Assembly: GCA_017590115.1 (NCBI GenBank)
Contig: JAGGNK010006448.1
Coordinates: forward strand, 12,153,049 to 12,217,048
DNA length: 64,000 nucleotides
Source: Montifringilla adamsi
Lineage: Eukaryota > Chordata > Aves > Passeriformes > Passeridae
Direction of reading: 5' to 3'
Of this stretch, positions 13,842 through 25,730 are shown piece after piece. The notes under the pieces are model-generated. The model searched no databases and was not told the DNA's origin. It saw only the letters and a program-made list of their open reading frames with translations. Each line of letters begins with the position of its first letter. The first letter of the stretch is position 1. A program made the position numbers and the translations under genes.

Positions 13842-16200
13842 GGTGTGTATTACCTGACAATTTACAGTCTCATCCTATTATTGACTGCACACGTTAAATG
13901 TGAAAAACAAAGCTAAATCATAAAACCATGGCCTAAAAGCATCTTAGTTTTCTTTTCTACAAAAGCTGCCAAGTTACAGGTACAGAAGCATGTTTAGGGT
14001 TTTAATTTTTACTGACTCCAGTAGGTGTGCTTTAATTTAGAAGCTGTTTATACTTAATTTTTAAGCAAGTCAGAGCTGATTTCTAGGAAGGGCAACACAA
14101 ATTCCCTTCACCATAAGAAAAGATAATTATACTGTGCATGTTTTACTTGCCACTAGGTGGGAGTGGAACATAATCTTCTAGTTAATCTTGAAGCAATATC
14201 AATAGAGAAAGATAAAGTATATTTTCTTGGCTGGTCACTAAAGAAAGATCATTCTGTTGAGAGAATGACTCTAGTGATTCACAGGTGTCTACACCTACAA
14301 GCCATGGGAAGACTAAATTTTTATTTAAAACTTCAATAAAGTACTGATAATTAATAAGAAAACTTTGACTCCTACTTAGAATGCAAATTTTAAACTTTTT
14401 TCCAGTCACCATTAAGAACTAGATCTACATATTTTTCTGAAACTTACACACCTATCTGATGCATTTCCAAGGAAGTGCCTTGAATAATATACTATTGCTC
14501 AGCCCTATCACCTCCTGCTACTGCTGCATCTCTTGTTAGTATTCAGACCACTGCATATCTATATAAATAGTCTTCACATACATTTCACAATCTGTATACA
14601 CCTAGAAATAATGCTCTTTTTTATCACATAAGGCTCACTTGTGGTTTTTTCATGACATTTATTTGCAATTATTTTTGAAAACCTCTGTGTTGTAAACAAA
14701 ATGGGTGTTTTTTACAATAAAATATCCTGTCCAATAATCCTTCTGTGTGTGTCTGTACCTGACTTGAGATAGGTACCCTTTTCTTAAAGCACAATATTTC
14801 AGTATCTTATTAGTAATCAGCAATTACATTGTTAAACTACAATTGAATCATCAAAGAAAGAATGAAACACAATCACAGGTTACAGTGTTTTCTTCCTTCT
14901 TTACAAAGCTTAACATTAAAAAATAATAAATTTAAAGATTTTTTTTTACTATTTCTTGGAAAATTATGAAGTTAAAGTATATTTTAGGAGGAATACACTA
15001 GAGGTTTCCAAAATCATGGTGGTGAAGATGAAAAGATTTTGCATCATCCCTGTTGGTGCAAGAGTTTTCTGTGAAATTAGTAAGGAGCTGATTTGAATAA
15101 ACAAGAGGAAGCAACTTTTCATACAACATACAGTGAAACCATAGAACACTGCACTAATGATCGCAATGAAGTAAAAATAAAATTAGTTAATTAATTGATT
15201 GATAAATACTCAAATTATGGAAGGATAAATCGGTCATGTTTTTTAGTTTGTTTTATTGGGTTTTTTATGTTCATCAGTATTAAAAACTATTTCTAAGATG
15301 GAAAAAGCCCTGTAGCGTCTATATATGGACCTAGTACAAGATGAAGGAGTGTGTTTTCCCCTTGGCTTTAAGAGCACCTCAGTCCTTGCTTGAGCCTTGA
15401 AAGTCCAGCCCTCCTTTGGGAACAGCTCTGCAGTGGGAAGAAGGAGGCATGGTGCCACTACAGGAAATGTCACCAGTGCTTCCCTTCCACACTGAGCAAG
15501 GCTGATGGCTGCTGGGCAGGACAGGCTGGTATCTCACCGTACTTCAACCTTTAGGGATGGCTGCAGGCAGGCAAAATCATATCTGGTGTCACACATATTT
15601 GTGGACTCCCTCTGCCATTCTTCAGGGTACAGCTGGCTCTCTCTGGGTCACCGCAGCCAGCTCCTGCCTTGTGTCCAGAAACTGCCAAAAAGGTACACAC
15701 AGCTTAGCTGGGTTTCCACCAGGCAGCTTTTCTTGGTGAATATGCACAAGAGACAGCTGAGGTTTAAGGAGTTACCAGGCATTAGTATGCTCCCCATGCT
15801 GATAAGACCCCTAAGGGAGCCTTTGCCAGCCCAGCAGGCATCAGGCAGGTGGGGAAGAGTCAGTCCTGCTGCTCCGTGCTGTGACCTACCAACTCCTCAC
15901 TACACTTCTCCTTTAGGATTGCATATCTCTCCATGCTGCTCAGTTCTGTCTCCTAAATTACTCTCAACAGCCCTACCTCGGCCTGCAATTGTGCCTTACT
16001 TATGTTCCATGATTTCACTTGCAGCTTGGTGACCCCAGTGAACGCCTGAGCCAGGGCTGCAGAGCTGGGACAAACCCAAGCTGGATTCTGGGCATCGGGG
16101 TCCTTGGGGAGGGGGCTCAGCACCAGCAAGGCAATGGTTCCACCACGTGCCATCTCCAGGCAGCCCTGACATAAATTTAGCCTCCCTGGGACACTAGTGG
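13842..16200. other. Intergenic; GC-richer patch from 15.3 kb
   Basis: The first part is AT-rich unique DNA. From about 15340 the sequence becomes GC-richer and contains a 175-codon open frame (15505-16032) whose product is low-complexity in character and matches no known family, so I do not call it a gene. Confidence 0.5.
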
Positions 16201-16206
16201 GTACTT

Positions 16207-16452
16207 CTGTGGTCAAAAATAGTAGGGATGACGCACACCCTGCTGCTCATCCCCTCCCCAGCTGCACACCGATGACAGCCAACCTGTGACAAGGGGATAT
16301 AAAGCTGTTCTGCCAGCTCCAAGTAAGAAGTGGACTCTCTTTGTGAGACAAAAATTTTTGTTTGTGATAAGAGGAACCTCTCTTTATGAGAAGGAAATTC
16401 TTCTGTGACCTTTTCCTCATGTTTTTGCTTCCATGTGTCTGTACAGTTGCAC
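16207..16452 (+). mobile_element. Possible short LTR-like element with TATA box
   Basis: A TG start (TGTGGTCAAAA), TATAAA at 16298-16303, the repeated phrases CTCTTTGTGAGA and CTCTTTATGAGA, and a TACAGTTGCA end followed a few bases later by TTTGGTACCACA resemble a retroviral LTR and primer-binding region. No polyadenylation signal is seen and no second copy is present in the window. Tentative. Confidence 0.3.
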
Positions 16453-17419
16453 GAAATTTGGTACCACAGAATGGCCCGCAGCACAAAGCAGTTTCTTTTG
16501 TGACCAGGAGTCTCTAGCAGGATGTCATGGAAACAGCCTGAGCTCTTAAAATGAAGACTTCATTTACAATAGAAAATTGTTTACACTGAGTCCAGGATAG
16601 AGTGAAGCTGCTAAAATTCATTCTCAGAGCTCTGAGGACATCCAGTTCCCTACATTATGTCCTGACTATTAATAATTTGGAAACAAAAATGCATCTAATT
16701 TTAATGAAATCAGAAGAAAGGTTTCAAAGCATGCCCTCAAGACACACATTGGGTACATGTGAGAGCCTCAGCAGTCAGTCGACATGACCTTGGACCCTTG
16801 ACCCACAGGCACACTGGGACCTGGCACCTGCCACAACATTTCTCCCCATCTTCTCAAGTGATGCAAGATTCCCTGCTCTCTTTTCTTCCCCTCTCCCCTC
16901 ACATTCTTTTTCCAAGGAAGAATCCAGCATCCCCTCCCCTGCTTGACATTTTAGCCTAATTTTTGTACTTTCTGCTTGCAGCGGTGAGCTAATGGGGAAA
17001 GGGGACACTTCCATAATTAGCAATTTTTAAGAGTGGGAGTAGATGCTTCTGGGACATTGTGACTTCTGTGCTGCAGAGTTCAAAATTATAATCAGGGTGA
17101 CTGACAGAGACACGGCGCGCTTGGGGACTGTGGAGGACAGTTAGTAGGACAGAGAATGCAGCGTATGCTGGCACCATCCCAGAGGAAGCTTCTTAACCAA
17201 GGATGTGTTTCATTAGGGTGGTATCAAAAATACAGGGCTTGTCAGCGTGGAACTGGAATACACAGAGCCATGAAGAAAAGACTTTTTTTCCAGAAAAGCT
17301 TTAAATGCTCATCCTAGTTCATTATTTTTTCCTAGTCCAGACCTGTTTCAACACAGATAACGCTAATTCTCCCCTGAATACACCTTCACCTATATATCCT
17401 GGTCTAGCTTGGAAATCAG
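16453..17419. other. Intergenic, nothing firm
   Basis: If the preceding block is an LTR, this could contain degraded internal sequence, but I recognise no retroviral protein frame. Otherwise unique DNA. Confidence 0.4.
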
Positions 17420-17500
17420 TCTTGCTCTGAGCATGCTGTTGGACTAGATGGTTTTTCAGAGACTCCTTTCCAGCTGAAATTATTTTGTGATTTGATATTT
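17420..17500 (+). repeat. Short CR1 3'-end fragment, plus strand
   Basis: CTGTTGGACTAGATGG, CTCCTTTCCAGCTGAAATTA and TTTTGTGATTTGAT match the final segment of CR1 ending in its short terminal repeats. About 80 bp survive. The DNA from 17501 to 18828 is AT-rich and shows nothing else. Confidence 0.65.
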
Positions 17501-18828
17501 TAAATAGCTAGAAAGCACTATTGTAGCCAACCAGCTGGCTTTTAACATTTGTTTTTCACTCGCAGTGCCTCCATACAAATGACAAATGTAACACCGAGCA
17601 GTCAGAAGCACACTTCAGGTGTTTCACCATCGGCTCTGACAGCTCAGATCACTCCCTAGCAGTTATCCCAGCTGGGTCTGTCTAATAGGGCCAAAGGGCA
17701 GGATCAGGGGCTGTCATCTCCAAAGGGATGATGGCTGCCTCCTGTTTGACCTATCTTCCTTTTATAACAGCTGAGAGTAACCTGAACTGCATTTCAGCTC
17801 AGATACTTTCTCTTAGCTGCTTCAAAAGAGCAGCAGGCTCTGAAGAAGAAAATAATCCTACAAAACAGCTAGAACACTGTATTTACCAGGATGATTTTTA
17901 TGCAGTGAGACATAATTAAACACTATTTACAATTTTTTAAATTTACTCAGTTTGGTCATTAATTCCATTTTTGCACTCTGAGGAAGTGCCTCTGGTGATT
18001 CAACTACTCTTAAAGGAAGAATGCAAAGTATTTTCAATATCCTAATGCCAGCCAACAAAACACTGATATACATTAGTCTGGAAATTATGGGGTGAGATGC
18101 ACCATAATTCTCATGAAGAATAAGCAGGAATTCCAATTAAAAGTAAAATTGCAAAGCACATCCAATCAAATTATGCAAATGACAGGGAAATAGAATGACA
18201 TATTTTTACCTGAGATAGAGACTGCTACAGTGAGAGTGACAGAACAATTTTTCACATTTTGAAATAGCTCTGGAGAGAAAAGCTTCACAGTTTCATTTAA
18301 AAAGTATTCAGGCCAGAGGTGTTCCTGGTGATTAGCTGCTTTGAGAATCTCAGTTATGACAATAAGGAGAGGTACAGTATAAGGAGCACTTTAAATTATC
18401 ATTTTACCCATGAAATAAGTGTACACAAGAACTAAGTTAGAGTAAGCAGTGCAAACAGATTCACATGTACTTTGTGGACATGTACATTTATTTTTTATCT
18501 TACTGAAGAGGATTTTACAACACAGCAAAAGGAAACATTCTTTGCAATGAAGTAGAATAATGCAAAACTGAGGGGAAATGGTTGATCTTGAAGGCTCTAA
18601 GAAGGACCTGTTAATTTCAACACAAGTTCATATTACCTTTTAAGCACTGATGAGGGCAATCCAACAGTATTCAATTTCAGAGTGGGAAAAAAAAGTGCAA
18701 CTAATCCTGCAACGAATTCACCTCTCCTGTGACCTCAGTGGGACTCCTGACCTAACAGGTTTAAAAACAGCAAGGAGCACGACACACTAACTGAGTATCA
18801 GTTTAACTTCAGAAAGACCACTAAATGC

Positions 18829-19730
18829 TGTGGTTAGTTGACCTTGTGTGGACACCAGGTGTCCATGTACCACTCCATCACTCGTTGTCACCTGGACAGA
18901 GGAGAGAGAATATAACAAAAAGCTCATTAGTCAAGCTAAGGACAGGGAGAGCTCACTCACCAATTACTGTCTTGGGCAAAACTGACTTGGGAAAATTAGT
19001 TTTATTTATTACCAGTCTAATCAGAATGGGGTGATGAAATATAAAACCAAATCTCAAAGGCTCTTTGTTCCATCCCTCCCTTTTTTATGGCCTCAACTTC
19101 ACTCCCAATTTCCACTACCTTCTCCATCTAGGAGCTCAGAGAGAATGCGGACTGTGGTTAGTTCATCACATGTTGTCTCTACTACGCCTTCCTCCTCAGA
19201 GGGAGGACTCCTCACACTCCTCCCCTGCTCCAGTGTTGGGTCCCTCCTATAGGAGATGGTCCTTCATGGACTTCTCCAACTGAGTCCTTCCATGGGCTGC
19301 AGTTCTGCACCAATTGCTCCAGCATGGGTCCCTTCTATAGGGTGCAGTCCTTCAGGAACAGGTTGCTCCAGCCTGGGTGTCCCACACGGACCTGGCAGCA
19401 AACCTGCTTCAGAGTGGGGTCATCTTTCCATGGGGCCGCAGGCCCTGCCAGGAGCCTCCTCCAGTGTGAGCTTCCCATGCGGTGGTCATTCCACACTTTC
19501 CACATGGTGGTCATTGCCTCCTTTGGGCACACACCTGCTCCAGCATGGGATCTTCCACGAGCTGTAGATGGATGTCTGTTCCACTGCAGACCTCCTTGGC
19601 TGCAGGAGCACAGCTGCCTCACCATGGTCTTCACAACAAGCTGCAGGGCAACCTCTGCTCTACTGCCTGGAGCATCTCCTGGTCCTATTCACTCTCCTGT
19701 GGGATTTGCCTGCACAGAATAAATTACAAA
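18829..19730 (-). mobile_element. Partial LTR, same family as 2605-3720, minus strand
   Basis: The reverse complement of the LTR at 2605-3720 over most of its length. It begins TGTGGTTAGTTGACC, which is the reversed LTR end, and keeps AATAAA on the minus strand (TTTATT at 19001 and 19005). The repeated units with CCATGGG-type cores lie at about 19190-19660. The upstream third of the LTR is missing beyond 19730. It is non-coding; the frames of 99-140 codons inside it are by-products of its GC-rich repeats. Confidence 0.65.
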
Positions 19731-20920
19731 GGTAAAGACAACTGCCCATGGATAAGCCTTACCTGCTGTCAGAGAGATCTTTATTTTGGTGAGCTGTTGT
19801 TGATACAAAGAGCAGGTTGGTACCTCATGAAACATCCTCTCAGTTGCTTCCTCTTTCTCCTAGAATTTAAGTGCCTCTGGAGAGGGCAGTGTTTTTTCCA
19901 CTAGACAAAAAGCATCTTTTCCCCCTTTTCATTGCTTAGATGAAGGAAAACATCTTAGTGACTCAAAGCCTATAATTTCATGCACATATATAGAAAGGGT
20001 AAGGACAGATTTGATTTGTTAATGGTCTCTCATCCTCTTGTCCTCTGCCCAGACATTCAGTAGGCACCAATTAATTAACTTCCATTACATGTTTCTTCCA
20101 GAAGACTGACTTCATGGGAAGAAGTGGGAGGAGACTTATAAAAGGTTCTTAGCATGCAACCACAACTACTGCATCTCAGTCCACTGAGAATATAGAAGAG
20201 CCTGGTTAGCAAGATGTCTTTCTTCCTTTCTAGTAAGTTATATCAAAACCCATTGTCATGCTGGGAGAGTTATTTAGCATTTAATCTGGTTATTTCAATA
20301 GAGCTAACTTTACCAGACCACTTCACAAACTGGTGTTCAAACAGGTTTTTCTGCAGCATTCCATACAGAGACAAGCACTAGCCATAGGTTCTCTGTGCTC
20401 TGCATGGTGTCTATGCATTGATTCCTGCAGCACTCCACTTGCAGGATCCATTGATTCCTGCAATCTCTGCCAGACTTCTGAAATTGCTAGCACAGAGACA
20501 AAGCTATGTGTCAACAACTTCTCCAAGTGCCCAGCCAAAGGTCCTGCCAAATCCCTCACACACAGTTTCCCAGTCCACCAACTTTCCAAGACTATTGGTA
20601 GAATCAGCAAGCAGGGAGGAAAGCAGTCCTCCTCCCAGCTCCCATGCAATGTGACAGAGGATCTAGACCCATCCTACCTAAATGGCATAATTACACTGGA
20701 AATCCCATCATCCTAGGCTTTGACAACAGAAAGAAGAGAGGAACATCCTGGAATAATCCCAGAGCCAAGTGAACTGAATTGCCCTTGGGTGGCAGCTACT
20801 TCTCTTCTTTAAATAGATAGGAAGCTTGCAGTAACTAAACACCAAAGAGATGCTTTGTGGGGAGATCTGCCATGGTAAGTACAGAAAGGGATTAAAAATT
20901 AAGGAAAACAACAGAGGCAC
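19731..20920. other. Intergenic, nothing recognised
   Basis: Unique DNA. Frames near 20323-20716 on both strands overlap each other and have no recognisable domain. Confidence 0.5.
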
Positions 20921-20924
20921 TGCA

Positions 20925-21400
20925 GGACACAGATATGTGAGGGTTCTTGAATATATTCAGGACAAGGCAGCAAAGCTGGTGAAAGGGTTGGAAGCCACAT
21001 CCTGTGAGGAGCAGCTGAAGACTTTGGGCTTGTCTGGTTGGGAGAAAAGGAGGCTAAGGAGTGCTCTTTTCACCTTCCTTTGGAAGGGAAGTGGAGAGGG
21101 AGATGCTGATCTCTTCTCCCTGGGATCCAGCAACAGTATGTGAGGGAATGGTTCAAAACTGCGTCAACAGAAGGTTTAGATTGGATATTAGGAAGCACTT
21201 CTCTACAGAGAGAGTGGTCAAACCCTGAAAGAGGCTTAAAAAGCCTAGAGAGGTGGTTGATGCCCCAAGCCTGGCAGTGTTTACGAGACATTTGGACATA
21301 ATGCATAACATGATTTAACTTCTGGTCAGCCCTAAAGCATCAGGTAGTTGGACAAGGTTATCAACACAGGTCCTTTACAACTAAAACTGTTCTATTCTTT
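20925..21400 (+). repeat. CR1 LINE fragment of a different subfamily, plus strand
   Basis: Contains CAAGGCAGCAAAGCTGGTGA, GGAGAAAAGGAGGCTAAGGA, GGTTTAGATTGGATATTAGG and TTGGACAAGGTTAT, followed by a TTCTATTCTTTTTC tail. This wording differs from the other plus-strand copies, indicating another CR1 subfamily. The next 290 bp are AT-rich. Confidence 0.7.
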
Positions 21401-21689
21401 TTCTACCATGACACCTGCCTGAGCTGGCTTTTACTTTGATTTTTCAGGTAGCATTTTGATAGTTAAGACAGCTAATTTTCTTTTTGTAATGAATTGGCCA
21501 TCCCCAGTTCATTGATATTAAATTTGTGTAAATGCGTGGGTTTAATTACACTGTTTATCTAACCACTGCTTGTTGTCCACTCGACTGAGAAGAAATAAGA
21601 AATGGTAGTCCTACTCTAAAGTTTTTTCAAGCATAATGAAACAGCAAGTAACCCACACAAGCCAGTAAAACCATGCCAAATAAAACTAT

Positions 21690-21775
21690 CACAGAATCAC
21701 AGAATATCAAGTTTGGAAGAGACCTTAAAGATCATCTAGTCCAATTATCAACAATCACCATTAAGGAATGCTGCT
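21690..21775 (-). repeat. CR1 3'-end fragment, minus strand
   Basis: TCACAGAATCACAGAATATC is followed by GGAAGAGACCTTAAAGATCA and TCTAGTCC, the reverse complement of the CR1 3' terminus with its short tail repeats. Only about 85 bp are retained. Confidence 0.8.
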
Positions 21776-24458
21776 GAATAGAGAGATTTACACATTGTAT
21801 TTGGTAAATAAAATTGATACTTCATTTGACAAATAAATAAACCATCTGGCAATGCAAATAAAGTGAATCTGGCAGATGATGTTCATATCCTCACCCCAGG
21901 AAATTTAAACACTTGCCACACCATCAGTTACCACCACCCCCCAAGAGACCCTCACACACATTTCATGCTGTTTAATCTCAAATCAGCACATACAATGGTA
22001 ATAGCTCAGTGCAGTTTGTACATGTGGCATGGATATGTGCATAGTGTTTTACTGTAGTGATTTCCACTAACACAAATTCATTGTCTGCGGTTCATTCCGT
22101 ATGAGAAAAAAAAACCCAAAACAACATAAAAAACCTAAACAAACCTCTGTCATCAGAGAGGTTTCCTTAAAAAATCTGTCTAAGCTCAAAAGCAGTCTTT
22201 CCTGTAAAGAACCTTTTTCATCAGGGAAGCAGTAACAGAGAAAATTATTTACCTATATTTGTTCATAATTTAGAAGCCAAATTAAGCAACCCCATATCTT
22301 TCTCACTTCTTAAAGACCCTTTTATTGATTCATTCCCAAACCTATTTGTGCTGCTTCTCTCTTCTGGGAGGCTCTATTAAGTGAGGAAGTGAACCTTGCT
22401 TAAGTATCCCGAGTATCCACTCAGCCCAGTGCTCCTGGGCAATCTTTCACTTCTCCATTAACAGTGTCTCTGCTGTGTTGCCTGGCTGACACTTTCCATG
22501 ATGTGCCAGTGGTCTGATTCAGATGTGGCTCCATTTGTCTGGTACAAGGCTGCTTCACTGAAGGCTCCCTTTTCCAGAGTCTTGATGTTGCATCTTTCTC
22601 CTTCTAGCAAGAAAGTTGTTCCTTCCCATCACAAAGCCACCCTAACCTGCGCTGGCAGCTCTACCAGGTCAGTGTACAGCATTCCCTACAGGCAACAGGA
22701 CATGGACCCTCTGTTGGCAAAGGCAATTTCAGGATGATGCAGGATCTCTCTGTGTGAGTTACCAGCCCTGAAGGAGGCCAGTTGTCATCAGACCTGCCAC
22801 ACACTACAAAAAAGTGAGTAGACTGCTGACAATCACAGGCATGTGAGGAAACTGGTTGCTGGAGGGAAGAGCAAGCCAGCTCTATGGACTCTGAGTGGCT
22901 TTGGCATGGAAATAAATCTTACACAGCATAAACTCTCTAAAAGCAGAGATGAACCAAGCCATAGCATGAAGCCGCTCCTGCTGCAAATGCTGCATGTGTG
23001 AGAGAGACAATGCTGACAGCCCTCAGAGCCTGATTATTTGAGTCCAGATGGTTGGTAGTCCCAGAGGCTGTGCACATTTCTTGAAATCAGCTAACCCTCA
23101 AGATAATCACAGCCAAGCATTTCCTTGCCTAAAGCATCAAGATGTGCTCTTAGTCAAAGCAACCACATCTTGACTGCCATGCCTGCAAAGCTATTTCCTG
23201 CTAACACACAAATTAGACTGTGGTTTACCTGGGAAATTGAATTACTACCTGCCATGAGACTTTTCTAGTCCTTGATGTAGCAGGAAAATAAGTACCCCTT
23301 CACTGCATCCTCACACTTTCTTAGAACTAACCATTGAAAAAGTTCTTGAAACATACAATTCACAAATGGATGCTTTCATCAGACAGCTCACTTGCTCTGC
23401 AGCAGGTAAGTCACTTCTGAGACGTGAGGGAACACTACTCAATATTACTCAGGCAGAGCTGCTGGTTGCCTGAACAATACTGCCTACTATGTAAGATGCT
23501 GTTGCATCAGCATGCTGGTTTCTTCACTAACACTGAGGACAAGCAGAGGTCCATTTCACTTCATAATCTGTTTTGGGGAATAAGTATTTCCTTCTGAGAA
23601 AGAGCTCTGGGATACCCTCCAGCTGCTATATTCTTTAACTGATAGACAACCATCTCATCATGTTAACAGTTTTCCCATTAAGACCAAAATTTGCCATATT
23701 GGGACCAGCTTAAAATCTTTTTCTTTTATGGGAAATCAGAGGGTTGGAAGGAACTCTCAAGCTTCTATTTTTGGTCCTAATGCCTCCAGTTTAATGTCTC
23801 AGATGTTTTGTCATCTTCCATTCACAGATGCTCCAGATGGGAATGTGGCAGATGCTTAAAATTAAAGGATGATGTGCCCAGGACATGTGCCTTACTGCAT
23901 TAGGAGCAAAACATGCAGGCAAGAAGGCAGAAGTGAGGACCTGCAAATTCACAGACAGAACCCTAATGCAAGTTTTCACCTGCCACTTCCATCATTGAAT
24001 ATTCCCAGGGGTATTTAATTACTACATTTTTATTCTGGATCTTTGTTCATATTTTCCAAAACAGAATTATATCCTCCCAAGGAAACACATTTATTTATGA
24101 CAGTGGTGCCAAAGGAGACCAAATATAGCAAGAGTCGTGAAGATGGTTCTCTTCCTGTCCCTATTTCCGAACAACCTACTTTCCAAGCTAGGCAAGACTT
24201 GCCTAGGAAGACTTCTACAATCATAACACATCCAGGACCTGACACTTGGACTACAGTGGCTGAAATATGTCCAGCATCCAAATAACAAGCACATAAAATG
24301 CAGAGATAAAACATCACACATCCACTTTTCCCATAGATTTTCTCTTTATATTGCACTATATGCCTAAGGGAAAAATCTGGGGCAAAGTTTTTTGCTGGTC
24401 CAGCATGTCATTGATTTCCTTTGAGAATTTTTAAGAACAACAGAATATGTCTGGTCCT
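21776..24458. other. Intergenic, nothing firm
   Basis: Unique DNA. A weak CR1-like phrase (GAGGGTTGGAAGGAACTCTC, about 23738) may be a tiny relic. No gene or RNA is supported. Confidence 0.5.
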
Positions 24459-24459
24459 G

Positions 24460-24588
24460 TATTTTTGAAGTATTTGTATCAGCAAGTAAAAAGGAAAAAA
24501 AAAAAAAAAAAAAAAGAAAAAAGGGGAATTGAAAAAAANNNNNNNNNNNNNNNNNNNNNCTTATTTTTGAATATTTTTAATAAGCAAC

Positions 24589-24621
<33 letters not shown>

Positions 24622-24625
24622 AAGT
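24460..24625. other. Assembly gap (21 N) with near-duplicate poly-A flanks
   Basis: N occupies 24539-24559. The left flank has TATTTTTGAAG...AGCAAGTAAAAA then A21 (24495-24515). The right flank has TATTTTTGAATATTTTTAA, AGCAACC and then A30 (24590-24619). The two flanks look like imperfect reads of one locus, so the gap is probably artificial. Confidence 0.75.
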
Positions 24626-25730
24626 AAAAAGTGTGATCTGAAGAAAACAGAAAACAAGGAAAAACGCTGCAGGAGATTTTTCTACAAATTTATCATGCTT
24701 TCCTGCAGATCGTTTTAAATTCAGTTTTCTTACATTAATCTTTAAAAAACCCAACACATGTTCATAAATTTTTTTTCCCAACCATTTTATTAGACCATTG
24801 CCATGGCTCGACTTTAGAACAATAGAAATGCTGTGAGGAAACAAAAAATCAATTGGACCTTATTTACCAAAATGATCAGAATTGAAATACTCTGTCCCAC
24901 AAAAAGCTTTCATTAGATAAACATGATCTTCCCTGAAAGATCTTAATTTATCTATACTGAGAGTCTGTCAATATCAAGCAAATACTACTCTGTTAAGGCT
25001 AATCAGAGGTGTGGTGATTTCTAAACCTTCTGTTTAGATGGCTGTAACTGTTTGCCAGTATTTATTACCTGCAGTAGAGCTCACTCAAAAGAGATAAACC
25101 ATCCATCAATAGGACATGCCCCTTCAGCAGCTGTTTTATCAAGTGCTTCAAGTACCATTCTTTTTCATTAACTGTGTCATCAAACATCTGTCTTTCATCT
25201 TTTTACAAAAAAACTGCCACAGCAAGCTACCATTGACACATCACCCCTTGCAATGATGATATTGTGGGTTTTTTTGATTTGCATTACACTTTCCAATCTC
25301 ACTCAGAGAAAGAAGGCAAGCAAAGGATAGTGTGTTTTACTGAACCATACAAAAAAATCCCAGTCCAGCATGCATTTTCAGACATCCAGCCCTTCAACAC
25401 ATTGGTTAAAAAAGAGTAAAATCCTTTTACTATTTATACTTATTTACATATTATATTAAAATATGTAAATGTTAGAACCATAAAATGAGAGAATACTACT
25501 AGAAGCATACTCCTGTTGCTGTAGAAACTGAGCTTGATTTTTTCCTGCTACACCAGCGAGAAGTAATTGAATGGAAATCAAAATCTTGGCAACTCAATAT
25601 TTTAGGATAATTACGGTGTAAGGCACAACAAAGAGATATTTGAAATACTTTCATTAAAAAATACATTAGAAAATGATTTCATGCAGAGCTGGAGGGAGAG
25701 AAGCTGTCATAAAGGACAGAAACAACCATT
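24626..25730. other. Intergenic, nothing recognised
   Basis: AT-rich unique DNA between the assembly gap and the CR1 block, with no gene, RNA or repeat that I can support. Confidence 0.5.

Noticed and set aside
15505..16032. 175-codon open frame on the plus strand
   Set aside because: Longest frame in the desert outside repeats, but the product lacks domain character, overlapping frames are also open, and the patch is simply GC-richer.
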